A stretch of DNA of 40,117 nucleotides from Streptococcus pseudopneumoniae (GCF_001074975.1 NZ_JUUO01000053.1:1-40117); one strand, 5' to 3'. Counted from the first letter of the stretch, positions 8,427 to 17,387 are shown. A program made the numbers and translations. The notes: generated by a model not told the origin, from the sequence alone.

Positions 8427-9773
8427 TTATTCCTCCTTTGCAGATGGCTTTTTAATAAAGGATACTCCAAACATAACTGCTAGAATAAGAACAAGACCAA
8501 TAACAATGCCTGCTTGTGAGCCAAATTGATTCAACATTCCTAAAATAATTCCTGATAGACCAAAATCTGCATCTGAGAAAGTTGATCCTTGGAAACCAAG
8601 TCCTCCCAAAACTGGCATTAAAAAGACTGGAAGAAAACTAATTAAAATACCTTGTAAAAATGCTCCAATAGTGGCTCCACGAACACCACCAGATGCATTC
8701 CCAATAACACCTGCAGTCGCTCCACAGAAGAAATGAGGCACAACACCTGGTAAAATAACAACCGTTCCTGAAGCAATCATAATTGCCATACTCACTAAAC
8801 CACCAACAAAACTAGAGATAAATCCAATTAGAACTGCATTGGGTGCATAAGTATAAACAATCGGACAATCCAAAGCAGGTTTTGAATTAGGTACAAGACG
8901 CTCTGAAATACCTTTAAAGGCTGGAACAATTTCACCCAAAATAAGGCGAACACCTGCTAAAATAACAAATACCCCTGCTGCAAATTGACCTGCTAATTGT
9001 AAAGCATAAACTAGACCACTTGTACCACTACTGATTTCTTTTTCTATATATTCTGACCCTGCAAAGATAGCTACAATAATGTAAATAACTGCCATGGATA
9101 AAGTAATACTAACAGTACTATCACGTAAAAAAGCTAAACTCTTTGGGAATTTAATGTCCTCTGTTGATTTTGATTTGTCACCGATAAGGCTACCAGTGAA
9201 ACCACTCAACCAATATCCCAAAGAACTGAAATGACCTAAAGCCACCTTGTCATTTCCAGTTAATTGAACCATATATTTTTGTACAAATGCTGGAGAAATA
9301 CTCATAATAATACCGAGTGCTAATCCTCCTAGTAAGATAAGAGGCAAACTAGTAAAGCCAGCAACTGATAAAATGACCGCAATCATACACGCCATATATA
9401 GAGTGTGGTGCCCTGTTAAAAAGATATATTTGAATCGAGTAAAACGAGCGATTAAGATATTGAACACCATACCTGCAAACATTATCATTGCAGTAGCTGA
9501 GCCATATGTTGTTAAAGCTACAGCTACAATTGCTTCATTATTTGGTACAACTCCAGATAAATGAAAAGCATGCTCAAACATGGTACCAAATGGATTTAAA
9601 GAATTTTGCACAATTCCTGCACCACCAGATACAACCAAGAAACCAACAAAGGTCTTAATTCCGCCTTTAATAATATCAGGTAATTTCTTCTTCTGAAGAA
9701 CTAATCCTAAGATTGCAATTAAAGCTACTAAAATAGCTGGTGTACTAACAATATCCAATATGAACTTCATCAT
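8427..9773 (-). CDS. PTS ascorbate-type transporter subunit IIC (UlaA-like)
   Basis: Membrane permease of the ascorbate-Gat PTS superfamily with 448 residues and about 10-12 hydrophobic segments. Family traits are the N-terminal IKGGIKTFVGFLVVSGGAGI stretch and the GVVPHFFCGATAGVIGNASG region. Together with the following EIIB and the EIIA domain of the regulator it makes a complete PTS. The substrate could be L-ascorbate or a pentitol/pentose-like sugar. The ascorbate degradation genes ulaD, E, F and G are absent here and transketolase takes their place, so I do not call it ulaA outright. Confidence 0.88.
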   Translation of the reverse strand: MMKFILDIVSTPAILVALIAILGLVLQKKKLPDIIKGGIKTFVGFLVVSGGAGIVQNSLNPFGTMFEHAFHLSGVVPNNEAIVAVALTTYGSATAMIMFAGMVFNILIARFTRFKYIFLTGHHTLYMACMIAVILSVAGFTSLPLILLGGLALGIIMSISPAFVQKYMVQLTGNDKVALGHFSSLGYWLSGFTGSLIGDKSKSTEDIKFPKSLAFLRDSTVSITLSMAVIYIIVAIFAGSEYIEKEISSGTSGLVYALQLAGQFAAGVFVILAGVRLILGEIVPAFKGISERLVPNSKPALDCPIVYTYAPNAVLIGFISSFVGGLVSMAIMIASGTVVILPGVVPHFFCGATAGVIGNASGGVRGATIGAFLQGILISFLPVFLMPVLGGLGFQGSTFSDADFGLSGIILGMLNQFGSQAGIVIGLVLILAVMFGVSFIKKPSAKEE

Positions 9774-9785
9774 GACGCTAGCCTC

Positions 9786-10070
9786 CTATATAAGTTCTTT
9801 TTCTTCACAAATTTTAGTAATTAATTCTCGTAGCTCGTCCATATCAATAATACTATTTAAGATACGAACATCTCCAAGATGACTAGCTGAATCAGCTAGA
9901 TCACGACCAACAATCCAAATATCAGCTGCATTTGGATCTGCTCCACCTAAATCATAGTGTTCAACTTCTACATCTGAAACATTCAAATCACTCAATACAG
10001 ATTCAATATTCATCTGTACCATAAAACTTGAACCTAATCCTGAACCACAAGCTGTACCAATTTTTAACAT
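9786..10070 (-). CDS. PTS sugar transporter subunit IIB (lactate/ascorbate type)
   Basis: Cytosolic phosphocarrier of 94 residues. CGSGLGSSFM at 8-17 is the phosphorylatable cysteine loop of IIB proteins of the Ula/Gat type. It receives phosphate from the EIIA domain (here at the C-terminus of the adjacent regulator) and passes it to the sugar carried by EIIC. It lies 12 nt before the EIIC gene and 3 nt after the regulator gene, so it is part of one transcript. Confidence 0.93.
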   Translation of the reverse strand: MLKIGTACGSGLGSSFMVQMNIESVLSDLNVSDVEVEHYDLGGADPNAADIWIVGRDLADSASHLGDVRILNSIIDMDELRELITKICEEKELI

Positions 10071-10073
10071 TAT

Positions 10074-12104
10074 CTAATCCTCCTGTTTAATTATCATTTC
10101 AATGTCATCATAGTTTTTTGATGATATTAAAGTTTGAACATGATTTTTATCTCTTAAAATTGTTGTTAAATGTGACAAAGCCTTTAAATGACTCTCATTA
10201 TCAATGGCTGCAATACAAATCAACAATCTTACCTCTTGTTCTGGATTATCCAATAAATAAATCGGTTCTTCCAAAACTAACATTGACATTCCTATTTCAT
10301 TCACACCTTCATCTGGCCGAGCGTGAGGAATTGCTACTCCCTTCCCTAAATTAATAAAAGGCCCAAACTCTTCTACTTTTTGAATCATTGCCTCAGGGTA
10401 GTTCTCAGTTATCTTATGTTGATCCAAAAGCGGTTTAGCTGCTAAACGAATTGCCTCCTTCCATCCTAATTTTTCCGAACTAACCTGATAAGTTTCTTTT
10501 GTAATTAATTCTTCTAACAATGGTAACACTTCCTTTCTGTTCATTTCTTGATAGAGATACCTCTTTAATGCTAATTTTAACTCTAATTCTTGTGTGATTA
10601 CACTATATCGTCTTACTATGCTAATTATCTGATTAAGTTCAATATCTCGATAACCTGTATCTGGGAAATCTTTTGATACCAATTCAACTAACTGTGTTGT
10701 TTGTTCTTCCGTCATCATAACAGAAACTAGATAATTTGGCTTCTCTGTATCCACCTTTATAGTAGAAAAAACCATATCATAGTCACTACTAGTTTTCGCA
10801 TATAAATCATCAATCTTTGAGGTTCCTATAAACTCAATTTGAGGGAATAATGCTAATAGATTCTCTTTTATCATCAATGAAGAACTAATTCCATTAGGAC
10901 AGATAATTGCTGCTTTATAACATTTTTGAGGCAAATTGTCTGCTTTCTTTAAATATCCTCCAAAATGGATAACAAAATATGCTGTTTCACTATCAGGTAT
11001 GGGCTTGTCAATAGCGTCCATCAAGGGAGTCAAAGAATCTTTTACTAGTTCAAATAAATCAGGATACTGTTCTTTAACATGCAACACATATTCATTTGAA
11101 CTAGGTAAGCCGAACTTTAATCTATAGTAAGCCGGTATAAGGTGGCGACGAAGATTTTCTCTCAATACTTCTCTTTGTTTAAAATGTAACAAAGAAATAT
11201 CTTCCATTCTACTTATAATAGACTCTGTTAATTGATTAAAGTAAACCGGAGCAACATCTACTTCACCTTCAAAGCAACTTGATAATAAAACTGTGATATA
11301 GCGATAATCATCCTCTGAAAATACCGTATCTATAATTCCCAAATCAACCACTGTATCCAATAAAATATTGGTTATATCTTGAACAATAGGAGATACTAAT
11401 GTATCTGAAAGACATACTCTTTCAACACCCCTTTGATACCTACACATAATGAATACTAAACCGAAAAGGCAAACTTTTAATTGATTAACAATAGGTACTA
11501 TCTGTAGCTTTTCATAATAATCTTTAACTACCTGATTTATCAAATCATAAGTTAATGAATACCCCCAACTGGATAAAACATAATCCAAACCCCAAATTCC
11601 TATGGAAGATTCCAGCAACTCACTAACCATTTGAAAAGCCAAACGGTGCTTATTCCACTCTGAACCGTGTAGAGTATAACCTTTTGCTCTGCTGTACCCT
11701 AGCTCCAAATCATTATCTAGCATAATCTTTCTTAATGATTGAATATCAGATAAGGTTGTGTTCTTACTTACTTTCAAAAAGTCTTGGTAATGATTATTCG
11801 ATATGAAATCTAATCGGCAAAAAGTGTAAAGATAGATTAAAGCTAAGCGAGTCGACTTTGGTAAAACCAATTCATCCGACTTAATAATATCTGTCAAAGA
11901 CTGCTTCGTATGATTTGATAAACTATAGCGACCTTGTTTTTTATCCAGCACTATCCCTTTATTAGCTAGATAAGGCACTAAATAATCTATTCCTTCTTTG
12001 ACTTCCTTTATGGGTAAGCTCACCTTAACAGATAATTCATATAATGATAGCTCACAATGATCCATCAAAGTCATCAAAATAACTAGTGCTCTATAATCAA
12101 ACAT
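10074..12104 (-). CDS. PRD-containing transcriptional activator with C-terminal EIIB and EIIA domains
   Basis: A 676-residue MtlR/UlaR-type regulator. Order: N-terminal helix-turn-helix (~1-65), helical PRD regions (~180-390), an EIIB-like domain with KAAIICPNGISSS near 400-415, and a PTS EIIA domain (~530-676) with the phosphorylatable histidine H594 in GVAIPHARP. The operon has no separate EIIA gene, so this domain probably supplies EIIA for transport as well as sensing flux. It is the first gene of the operon and should activate it when the sugar is present. This role is inferred from the family. Confidence 0.9.
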   Translation of the reverse strand: MFDYRALVILMTLMDHCELSLYELSVKVSLPIKEVKEGIDYLVPYLANKGIVLDKKQGRYSLSNHTKQSLTDIIKSDELVLPKSTRLALIYLYTFCRLDFISNNHYQDFLKVSKNTTLSDIQSLRKIMLDNDLELGYSRAKGYTLHGSEWNKHRLAFQMVSELLESSIGIWGLDYVLSSWGYSLTYDLINQVVKDYYEKLQIVPIVNQLKVCLFGLVFIMCRYQRGVERVCLSDTLVSPIVQDITNILLDTVVDLGIIDTVFSEDDYRYITVLLSSCFEGEVDVAPVYFNQLTESIISRMEDISLLHFKQREVLRENLRRHLIPAYYRLKFGLPSSNEYVLHVKEQYPDLFELVKDSLTPLMDAIDKPIPDSETAYFVIHFGGYLKKADNLPQKCYKAAIICPNGISSSLMIKENLLALFPQIEFIGTSKIDDLYAKTSSDYDMVFSTIKVDTEKPNYLVSVMMTEEQTTQLVELVSKDFPDTGYRDIELNQIISIVRRYSVITQELELKLALKRYLYQEMNRKEVLPLLEELITKETYQVSSEKLGWKEAIRLAAKPLLDQHKITENYPEAMIQKVEEFGPFINLGKGVAIPHARPDEGVNEIGMSMLVLEEPIYLLDNPEQEVRLLICIAAIDNESHLKALSHLTTILRDKNHVQTLISSKNYDDIEMIIKQED

Positions 12105-12125
12105 TTCTCTTCCTTTCTAACTACA

Positions 12126-12131
12126 ATTATA
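12126..12131 (-). promoter_or_regulatory. Candidate -10 of the PTS/transketolase operon
   Basis: Minus-strand TATAAT lies about 22 nt before the regulator ATG. The -35 at the correct distance (TTTTAT) is poor, consistent with an activator-dependent promoter. Upstream, GAAAGTT (12205-12211) and AACTTTC (12229-12235) form an inverted repeat in the divergent gap that could be an operator. Confidence 0.4.
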
Positions 12132-12237
12132 GTGTAAAAGTTATAAGAATAAAAGAGTATTTCAGCACAATATAATCTCACCTTCTACAAGTAATTATTG
12201 GGCTGAAAGTTTTTAGTGATTATTTTTCAACTTTCAA

Positions 12238-12265
12238 TTGACTTTATAAATTAAAGTGATATCAT
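12238..12265 (+). promoter_or_regulatory. Promoter of the SPFH gene
   Basis: TTGACT (12238-12243), a 16-nt spacer and TATCAT (12260-12265), followed by the SD AGGAGG at 12282-12287 before the ATG at 12296. Confidence 0.6.
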
Positions 12266-12295
12266 TTAGATATCAAATAACAGGAGGTCATTCTT

Positions 12296-13303
12296 ATGAC
12301 TGAAAAACTCATCAATTCAAAACCAAATGGTGTATTCGCATTGATTCTCATTGAGTTGACACTCGTACTTGGTGTCTTTATATTTATAATGGGTGTTGGT
12401 TCGGAAAACATTTTTGGAATTATTATCGGACTTTTACTAAGCCTAATTGCAGGTCTAGCTCATGCTGGTTTAAAAGTTGTCAAACCTCAGGAGGCTCTGG
12501 TTCTTACACTCTTTGGTAACTATACAGGTACCATCAAAGAACCTGGTTTTTACTTTGTAAATCCCTTCAGCGTAGCAGTTAACCCTGCAAACCACACTCG
12601 ACTTGGACAAAGTGGTGACGTTAGCACGAAATCTCCTTTTTCAGGGATGAAATCATCAAATGGCAATGATGTAAATATTGAAATTGGCAAGAAACAGATT
12701 TCCCTCAAGGTTATGACCTTGAGCAATTCTCGCCAAAAAATCAATGATTGTCTAGGAAATCCTGTGGAAATTGGAATTGCCGTTACTTGGCGTGTAGTCG
12801 ACACCGCTAAGGCAGTCTTCAACGTAGATAACTACAAGGAATACCTCTCTTTGCAGTGTGATAGCGCCCTCCGTAATATTGTCCGCATCTATCCTTACGA
12901 TGTGTCTCCTAATGTAGATACTACAGGTGACGGTCAAGCAGATGAAGGTAGTCTTCGTGGCTCTAGCGAAATTGTTGCTAACCGTATTCGTGAAGAAATC
13001 CAAAGTCGCGTTGAAGATGCCGGTTTGGAAATCCTTGAAGCACGTATCACTTACCTAGCTTACGCTCCAGAAATTGCTGCCGTTATGCTTCAACGTCAAC
13101 AAGCATCTGCCATTATTGATGCCCGTAAGATGATTGTGGATGGCGCTGTGGGTATGGTTGAAATGGCCCTGGAACGTCTCAATGAAGGGGAATTGGTCGA
13201 GCTTGACGAAGAACGAAAAGCTGCCATGGTTTCAAATCTCCTAGTCGTCCTCTGTGGCAATCATGATGCACAACCAATTGTCAACACAGGAAGTCTTTAC
13301 TAA
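12296..13303 (+). CDS. SPFH/band-7 domain membrane protein
   Basis: A 335-residue protein with two N-terminal membrane segments (~14-35 and ~39-58), then an SPFH/band-7 domain starting at [19 protein letters not shown] (~62-80) and running through the [20 protein letters not shown] segment (~250-269). It ends in a short helical tail. Stomatin-like proteins of this family organise membrane complexes or act with proteases; the partner here is unknown. A ribbon-helix-helix gene follows 2 nt after the stop codon and is clearly co-translated. Confidence 0.9.
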   Translation: MTEKLINSKPNGVFALILIELTLVLGVFIFIMGVGSENIFGIIIGLLLSLIAGLAHAGLKVVKPQEALVLTLFGNYTGTIKEPGFYFVNPFSVAVNPANHTRLGQSGDVSTKSPFSGMKSSNGNDVNIEIGKKQISLKVMTLSNSRQKINDCLGNPVEIGIAVTWRVVDTAKAVFNVDNYKEYLSLQCDSALRNIVRIYPYDVSPNVDTTGDGQADEGSLRGSSEIVANRIREEIQSRVEDAGLEILEARITYLAYAPEIAAVMLQRQQASAIIDARKMIVDGAVGMVEMALERLNEGELVELDEERKAAMVSNLLVVLCGNHDAQPIVNTGSLY

Positions 13304-13305
13304 AG

Positions 13306-13506
13306 ATGGCTGAAGCTAAAAAAAAGCAGATCCCCCTTCGACTCTCAACAAAGTTATACGCTGCACTCGCATCATGGGCAGAAGACGACTTTCGTTCAGT
13401 CAATGGGCAAATCGAGTATCTCCTCACAGAATGTGTCAAACAACGGAAGAAAGACGGAAAATACGTATCAGAAACCATTGACGAACCATTTGAGATTGAT
13501 ATTTAA
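13306..13506 (+). CDS. Arc-like ribbon-helix-helix protein
   Basis: A 66-residue basic protein. The N-terminal segment [27 protein letters not shown] has the strand-helix-helix pattern of Arc/MetJ DNA-binding proteins, and the second helix is around [15 protein letters not shown]. It is coupled to the SPFH gene (2-nt gap) and followed by a terminator. It may be an autoregulator of the pair or an antitoxin-like protein without a recognisable toxin. Function not established. Confidence 0.8.
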   Translation: MAEAKKKQIPLRLSTKLYAALASWAEDDFRSVNGQIEYLLTECVKQRKKDGKYVSETIDEPFEIDI

Positions 13507-13510
13507 CACC

Positions 13511-13546
13511 TTCTCCTGTCTGCCGTGTCGGATAGGAGAATTTTTT
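13511..13546 (+). terminator. Terminator after the SPFH-RHH pair
   Basis: TTCTCCT and AGGAGAA arms (13511-13540) are followed by TTTTTT. Confidence 0.85.
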
Positions 13547-13572
13547 CATCTTTTTTTGTCAAGTAACTTTAC

Positions 13573-13601
13573 TTTACAAAAAAAATGTGTTATCCTAGTA
13601 T
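13573..13601 (+). promoter_or_regulatory. Promoter of rpmF-rpmG
   Basis: TTTACA (13573-13578), a 17-nt spacer and TAGTAT (13596-13601). The leader is about 50 nt. It is the only obvious promoter for the ribosomal protein pair. Confidence 0.65.
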
Positions 13602-13657
13602 GGTTGATGAAAATCAGTAGATTGAATCGAATATAAATACCTAAAGGAGAAATCAAA

Positions 13658-13840
13658 ATGGCAGTACCTGCACGTCGCACTTCAAAAGCGAAGAAAAACA
13701 AACGTCGTACACACTACAAAGTAACAGCTCCATCTGTAAACTTTGACGAAACTACTGGAGATTACTCACGTTCTCACCGTGTATCACTTAAAGGATACTA
13801 CAAAGGACGTAAAATCGCTAAAGCTGCATCAGCTGAATAA
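13658..13840 (+). CDS. rpmF: 50S ribosomal protein L32
   Basis: Large-subunit protein of 60 residues beginning [20 protein letters not shown], the standard bacterial L32 start. It has no cysteines, so it is the zinc-independent form that lacks the CxxC zinc ribbon. The SD AAAGGAG is upstream. It forms an operon with rpmG, whose start lies 16 nt after the rpmF stop. Confidence 0.98.
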
Positions 13841-13855
13841 TAGAAGGGAGATACC

Positions 13856-14005
13856 ATGCGCGTAAATATTACACTTGAACACAAAGAATCTGGTGAACGC
13901 TTGTACCTTACTTCTAAAAACAAACGTAACACTCCAGACCGTCTTCAATTGAAGAAATACTCACCAAAACTTCGCAAACACGTTGTGTTTACAGAAGTAA
14001 AATAA
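13856..14005 (+). CDS. rpmG: 50S ribosomal protein L33
   Basis: A 49-residue L33 ([20 protein letters not shown]...). No cysteines, so again the zinc-free form. The SD GAAGGGAG precedes the ATG at 13856. The final codons TTT ACA GAA GTA AAA TAA are repeated, with two synonymous changes, at 22525-22542. The 3' end is therefore the integration site of the neighbouring mobile element, which rebuilds an intact gene on insertion. Confidence 0.98.
13988..14005 (+). other. attL: rpmG 3' end, left junction of the IME
   Basis: The 18-nt TTTACAGAAGTAAAATAA matches 22525-22542 at 16 of 18 positions. Both copies encode F-T-E-V-K-stop. Integration of tyrosine-recombinase elements into rpmG is known in streptococci. 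The exact crossover point cannot be fixed. Confidence 0.7.
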
Positions 14006-14017
14006 TATAACATACAG

Positions 14018-14053
14018 AAAGCCTATGAAATCAACATTTCTAAGGCTTTTTCT
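14018..14053 (+). terminator. Terminator downstream of rpmG
   Basis: AAAGCCT (14018-14024) and AGGCTTT (14043-14049) arms with additional internal pairing, then a T-rich tract. It lies just inside the left end of the mobile element, so the element supplies rpmG with a terminator. Confidence 0.75.
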
Positions 14054-14072
14054 TTTAAATTTAGCAAAATAA

Positions 14073-14091
14073 CTGAATTTTAACTGATTAT
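14073..14091 (+). repeat. 19-nt direct repeat, copy 1 (likely integrase arm site)
   Basis: CTGAATTTTAACTGATTAT is identical to 15542-15560. The core TAACTGATTA also occurs as a tandem pair at 22394-22414 near attR. Its position 70-85 nt inside attL suits an arm-type binding site of a lambda-type integrase. Confidence 0.75.
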
Positions 14092-14121
14092 GATTGTTCA
14101 TATCAAATAGGGGAATGTTTT

Positions 14122-14130
14122 TGATATAAT
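14122..14130 (+). promoter_or_regulatory. Extended -10 promoter of the 460-aa cargo gene
   Basis: TGATATAAT is a consensus extended -10 element. Transcription would begin near 14137, which rules out the alternative TTG start at 14135 and supports ATG 14159. Confidence 0.65.
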
Positions 14131-14158
14131 TATTTTGAAAAACATTAAGGAGCTTAAT

Positions 14159-15541
14159 ATGAAGAAGCCTATAAATAATAATTGGGGAGAAAAAATTTCT
14201 GAAGTCTCTAAACAAATCAAAGAATTTAAAATAACTTCTTTTTATATGTTAAGTACAGACTTATATAAAATTAATAATAAAAAATTAACACAAATTATTA
14301 CTAAAAAATTTAAAAATCATCCAGCCACAATAATGGTTTTAATAGGTACCAAAGATGGTCAACTTATTGCTAAAAAAAATGAATTTTGGAATATTCCCTC
14401 TGAGATACATCATTTGAAAGAAGCGATTGATGAAAAGACTAATGACTATCTTGACTTATACTTTATTAAACTTGAGAAGGAAAAGCAAAATTGGTTAAAT
14501 AACGCAGAAGGTAATCAATTTATTAAATTTATCTTCACTCCTCTTATAGAATTTGGTAAAAAGAGCGAAATATACCTCTACTTTGTAACACTTACCGTAT
14601 ATCAAAATGGGGCAATAGTAATTGATTTATTTGAAGATTTGAGAGATTCTTTTTATAACATCGATTTTCTACACCCGTATACCAAAATGATAGCCAAACT
14701 CTTTCCTGATTTTAAAAATAAAAATAAAGCATACTCTTTGAACTCTTCTCAACAGTTAGATGATATTTTAAATTATATAAAAAAAGAATTATCTTCAATA
14801 AACGGAGGAATTCAATTAAGCGAACGTTTTTTTACACTCCACTTCATTACCAATATGAAAGATATGAATAAATTAGAATTCTTTAAAAAAGACAAATTGT
14901 ATACTTGGATGATTAATGCTCCATATACTTCGCATGCTCTATCCTCTATGAATAAATCAAAATATTACATAGCAGACTATTTTGATTTAGAATACATTAA
15001 CTACATAAACAAAGGCGCTAATTATATCATTTGGAATAACAATGATTCTAATAATTTTGAGTTCAATTTTCTACAACAAGCTAGTTTCTTTTTGGCTTCT
15101 GCTACCCCGTTTTTTCAATTAGTTTGCCTTGAAGAAACTATTATGGACGGACTTGAAAAATTCCACCTCTCAAACGAAAAACATCTTATTAATTTTAATG
15201 AATGGGCTCACAATTATAAAAAATCATATATTTTTATGTACCGACTTAATTATAGACCTATTTTTGAACTTTTTAATCATCTTAAAGAGCACTCTGATTT
15301 CACTCACGATGAATATGTAGAAAAAGTAAAGCAAGAGGAATATGACTTAATTAAAGAAAAATATCAATTTAATGAATTACGAAATACTAAACTTATGGAA
15401 GCAATACTTTTTATTATTGCTTCCGTATCTGTTCTTCAAGTAATAAATATCTTTACTAATAACATTGAGATTTTATTGATAAGTTTAGCTAGTCTTATTG
15501 TTATTTCTATTTTTATAATCATATCAAGAAATCTAAAATAG
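14159..15541 (+). CDS. Unknown 460-aa protein with C-terminal membrane hairpin (IME cargo)
   Basis: Not recognised. I chose ATG 14159 because AAGGAG (14147-14152) is 6 nt upstream and a strong extended -10 precedes it; a longer reading from TTG 14135 would start at or before the transcript. The protein is mostly soluble, lysine- and asparagine-rich, and ends in two hydrophobic helices (~412-432 and ~437-457) after a charged helix, a topology compatible with a membrane-anchored effector or sensor. Its orientation is opposite to all IME genes. It has its own promoter and is very AT-rich. It sits between exact 19-nt repeats, so it looks like an added cargo gene. A phage-defence role is a guess from location only. 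Confidence 0.8.
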   Translation: MKKPINNNWGEKISEVSKQIKEFKITSFYMLSTDLYKINNKKLTQIITKKFKNHPATIMVLIGTKDGQLIAKKNEFWNIPSEIHHLKEAIDEKTNDYLDLYFIKLEKEKQNWLNNAEGNQFIKFIFTPLIEFGKKSEIYLYFVTLTVYQNGAIVIDLFEDLRDSFYNIDFLHPYTKMIAKLFPDFKNKNKAYSLNSSQQLDDILNYIKKELSSINGGIQLSERFFTLHFITNMKDMNKLEFFKKDKLYTWMINAPYTSHALSSMNKSKYYIADYFDLEYINYINKGANYIIWNNNDSNNFEFNFLQQASFFLASATPFFQLVCLEETIMDGLEKFHLSNEKHLINFNEWAHNYKKSYIFMYRLNYRPIFELFNHLKEHSDFTHDEYVEKVKQEEYDLIKEKYQFNELRNTKLMEAILFIIASVSVLQVINIFTNNIEILLISLASLIVISIFIIISRNLK

Positions 15542-15560
15542 CTGAATTTTAACTGATTAT
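15542..15560 (+). repeat. 19-nt direct repeat, copy 2
   Basis: Identical to 14073-14091. It begins at the base after the stop codon of the 460-aa gene and lies 5 nt from the integrase stop codon. Without the cargo gene this would be the natural arm site beside int at the element end. Confidence 0.75.
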
Positions 15561-15565
15561 AATAA

Positions 15566-17062
15566 TCAAGAGATTATTTTAGACAAATCTATCATAGCTT
15601 GTTCAATCTTATGTTTTCCTTTTTGCATAACATGAAGATAGATTTTTTCTATTTCTCTACTATCTTCTGAATGTCCCACAAACTCTCGAATAACGTTTAA
15701 ACTTACATTCTTATCAGCCATGACTGAAACAAAACTATGTCGGAACATATGGGGAACTATGTGAACAGGCCTACCAAAATCAACTAGGTCATCAATATCC
15801 TTATAGGATTTTCCACTTTTCTTATTATACTTAGCGGACTGACTAGTTCCACCTCTTAAGAACATTGAAATTTCTGTATGATACAATGGACTGCCCTGCT
15901 GGTTCTTCCCTTTTATGTATACCCTAGTAAAAATATATCCCATATCATGATAAGTCGGATTAAATCTCGCCTGAAACTTATTTCTTTCAATATATTTAAG
16001 TAAAATTTGTTCTACTTTTGGTGACATCGGAATAGTTCTAACGCTTTCTTTAGTTTTTAGAATTGCTCTATATCGTTCCTTCTCATCACGCAAGCCTTCT
16101 TCTGCCATTTCTTTGTCAGTCTTATTATGGCTTGCCCTCTGCCAATGAACCTTAATGAGTTTATTCTTGAAATCTAGAACATCTTCATTCAAACCTAATG
16201 CTTCACTCGGTCTCATACCTGTCAAGTAGATAATTCTGAGTACATCAGCAACTAGTTCATTATTATGTCGCTTAGTCCAGTTTTCAATAATTTTAAATAC
16301 TTGATTAGCCTCTTCAACTTCAAGATATTTTTCAGCTATATCTTCCCTAAGTTTCGCCTGCTCTTCTGCACTTGTTAGTGTCTTACGCTTAACCCTCTTA
16401 TTCAAAATAGGGTGTTGCGACGCTGTCAATTCTCCTTGTTCTACCGCCCAATCAAATATCATTTTAAGATAGATATGAATATTCTTTGAAGTTCCCTCAC
16501 TTGCATTATTTATAATATCTTGCATTTTTTCCTGTTCCATACAGAACTGTTTAAGGCTCATATTTTCGTTGAAATATGGGGAAATATGCTGGTTATAAAC
16601 ACTAACTCTAGTATTTAGAGTATTCTTGGCAGGCTTAACACGATTAACCCACCACTTAAAAGCTAAACCGTATAATTCACTGTTTTCATCATACGGTCTA
16701 GCTATCTCTTTGAGGCATAAAGTTTTACTAGGCTCTAATTTCTTTGGTTTTTCTCCAGTCAAATCTAATACGGTTTCATCAATCATTTCATTTAATATCT
16801 TTGAAACTTTTGTAATCAGCTGACTATTCTTTATATCAGAAATAAGTAACTTCTCATGTCCCTTACTGTCTTTTCCTGTTGGTATTGCCTTAGTCGTATA
16901 CCACCCTTTATTTTCTCCCCTTGTAAGGTACTTATAACGACTTTTTGTTATCAAAGGATGAGTATATCTCATTGCAAACTTAACAAGCACGTTGCCCTTT
17001 TTAGAAGGGTCTGGTTTCCATTGATAAACAGTTAGAACTCGAGTAGTCTTACCTACCTTCAT
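15566..17062 (-). CDS. int: Tyrosine site-specific integrase
   Basis: Catalyses insertion and excision of the element at rpmG. The 498 residues are longer than the usual ~380-400 because of an extended N-terminal region. The arm-binding/SAM-like part is around 1-230 and the catalytic domain around 240-490. Visible catalytic residues: R284 in TGMRPSEALGL, H438 and R441 in PHMFRHSF, H464 in FVGHSED and nucleophile Y475 in IEKIYLHV. It is the last gene of the minus-strand module and lies against the left end of the element, as usual for int. The excisionase candidate is 15 nt upstream. Confidence 0.95.
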   Translation of the reverse strand: MKVGKTTRVLTVYQWKPDPSKKGNVLVKFAMRYTHPLITKSRYKYLTRGENKGWYTTKAIPTGKDSKGHEKLLISDIKNSQLITKVSKILNEMIDETVLDLTGEKPKKLEPSKTLCLKEIARPYDENSELYGLAFKWWVNRVKPAKNTLNTRVSVYNQHISPYFNENMSLKQFCMEQEKMQDIINNASEGTSKNIHIYLKMIFDWAVEQGELTASQHPILNKRVKRKTLTSAEEQAKLREDIAEKYLEVEEANQVFKIIENWTKRHNNELVADVLRIIYLTGMRPSEALGLNEDVLDFKNKLIKVHWQRASHNKTDKEMAEEGLRDEKERYRAILKTKESVRTIPMSPKVEQILLKYIERNKFQARFNPTYHDMGYIFTRVYIKGKNQQGSPLYHTEISMFLRGGTSQSAKYNKKSGKSYKDIDDLVDFGRPVHIVPHMFRHSFVSVMADKNVSLNVIREFVGHSEDSREIEKIYLHVMQKGKHKIEQAMIDLSKIIS

Positions 17063-17077
17063 TTTTACCCCCTTATA

Positions 17078-17326
17078 CTAAGCTATAACTGCCTCATTTT
17101 CATGGAAAATCTTATAATCAAACCAATCTTTAAATACCTCCGCATGAATAAAGACATTCCCATGAGTTCCACAAATTCCAAAAGAATATGGACTATTTCT
17201 CATTTGACGAATGTAGTGATCCAATGTAGGTAATTTCATACCCTTCCAAAGTTCATCTAAAAATTCTTTCTTCCGATACCAATTTTTAGTTAAATCATAG
17301 TCTGACTTTGTCTTAAGCTCTATCAT
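17078..17326 (-). CDS. Probable excisionase (Xis-like)
   Basis: An 82-residue protein directly upstream of int, as for xis genes in Tn916-like elements. It has the pattern of small winged-helix excisionases: an N-terminal helix, KLPTLDHYIRQMRNSP as a candidate recognition region, and a C-terminal segment HGNVFIHAEVFKDWFDYK. Size and position are the main support; the sequence match is weak. It would direct excision together with Int. Confidence 0.65.
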   Translation of the reverse strand: MIELKTKSDYDLTKNWYRKKEFLDELWKGMKLPTLDHYIRQMRNSPYSFGICGTHGNVFIHAEVFKDWFDYKIFHENEAVIA

Positions 17327-17387
17327 TGGAATACTTTCCTTTCTTATGCTATAATCTAGTTAGTTAATTTTTAGAGGCGACTTATTT

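Noticed and set aside
14135..14158. TTG start that would add 8 residues to the 460-aa protein
   Set aside because: It lies at the predicted transcription start, and ATG 14159 has a well-placed AAGGAG.
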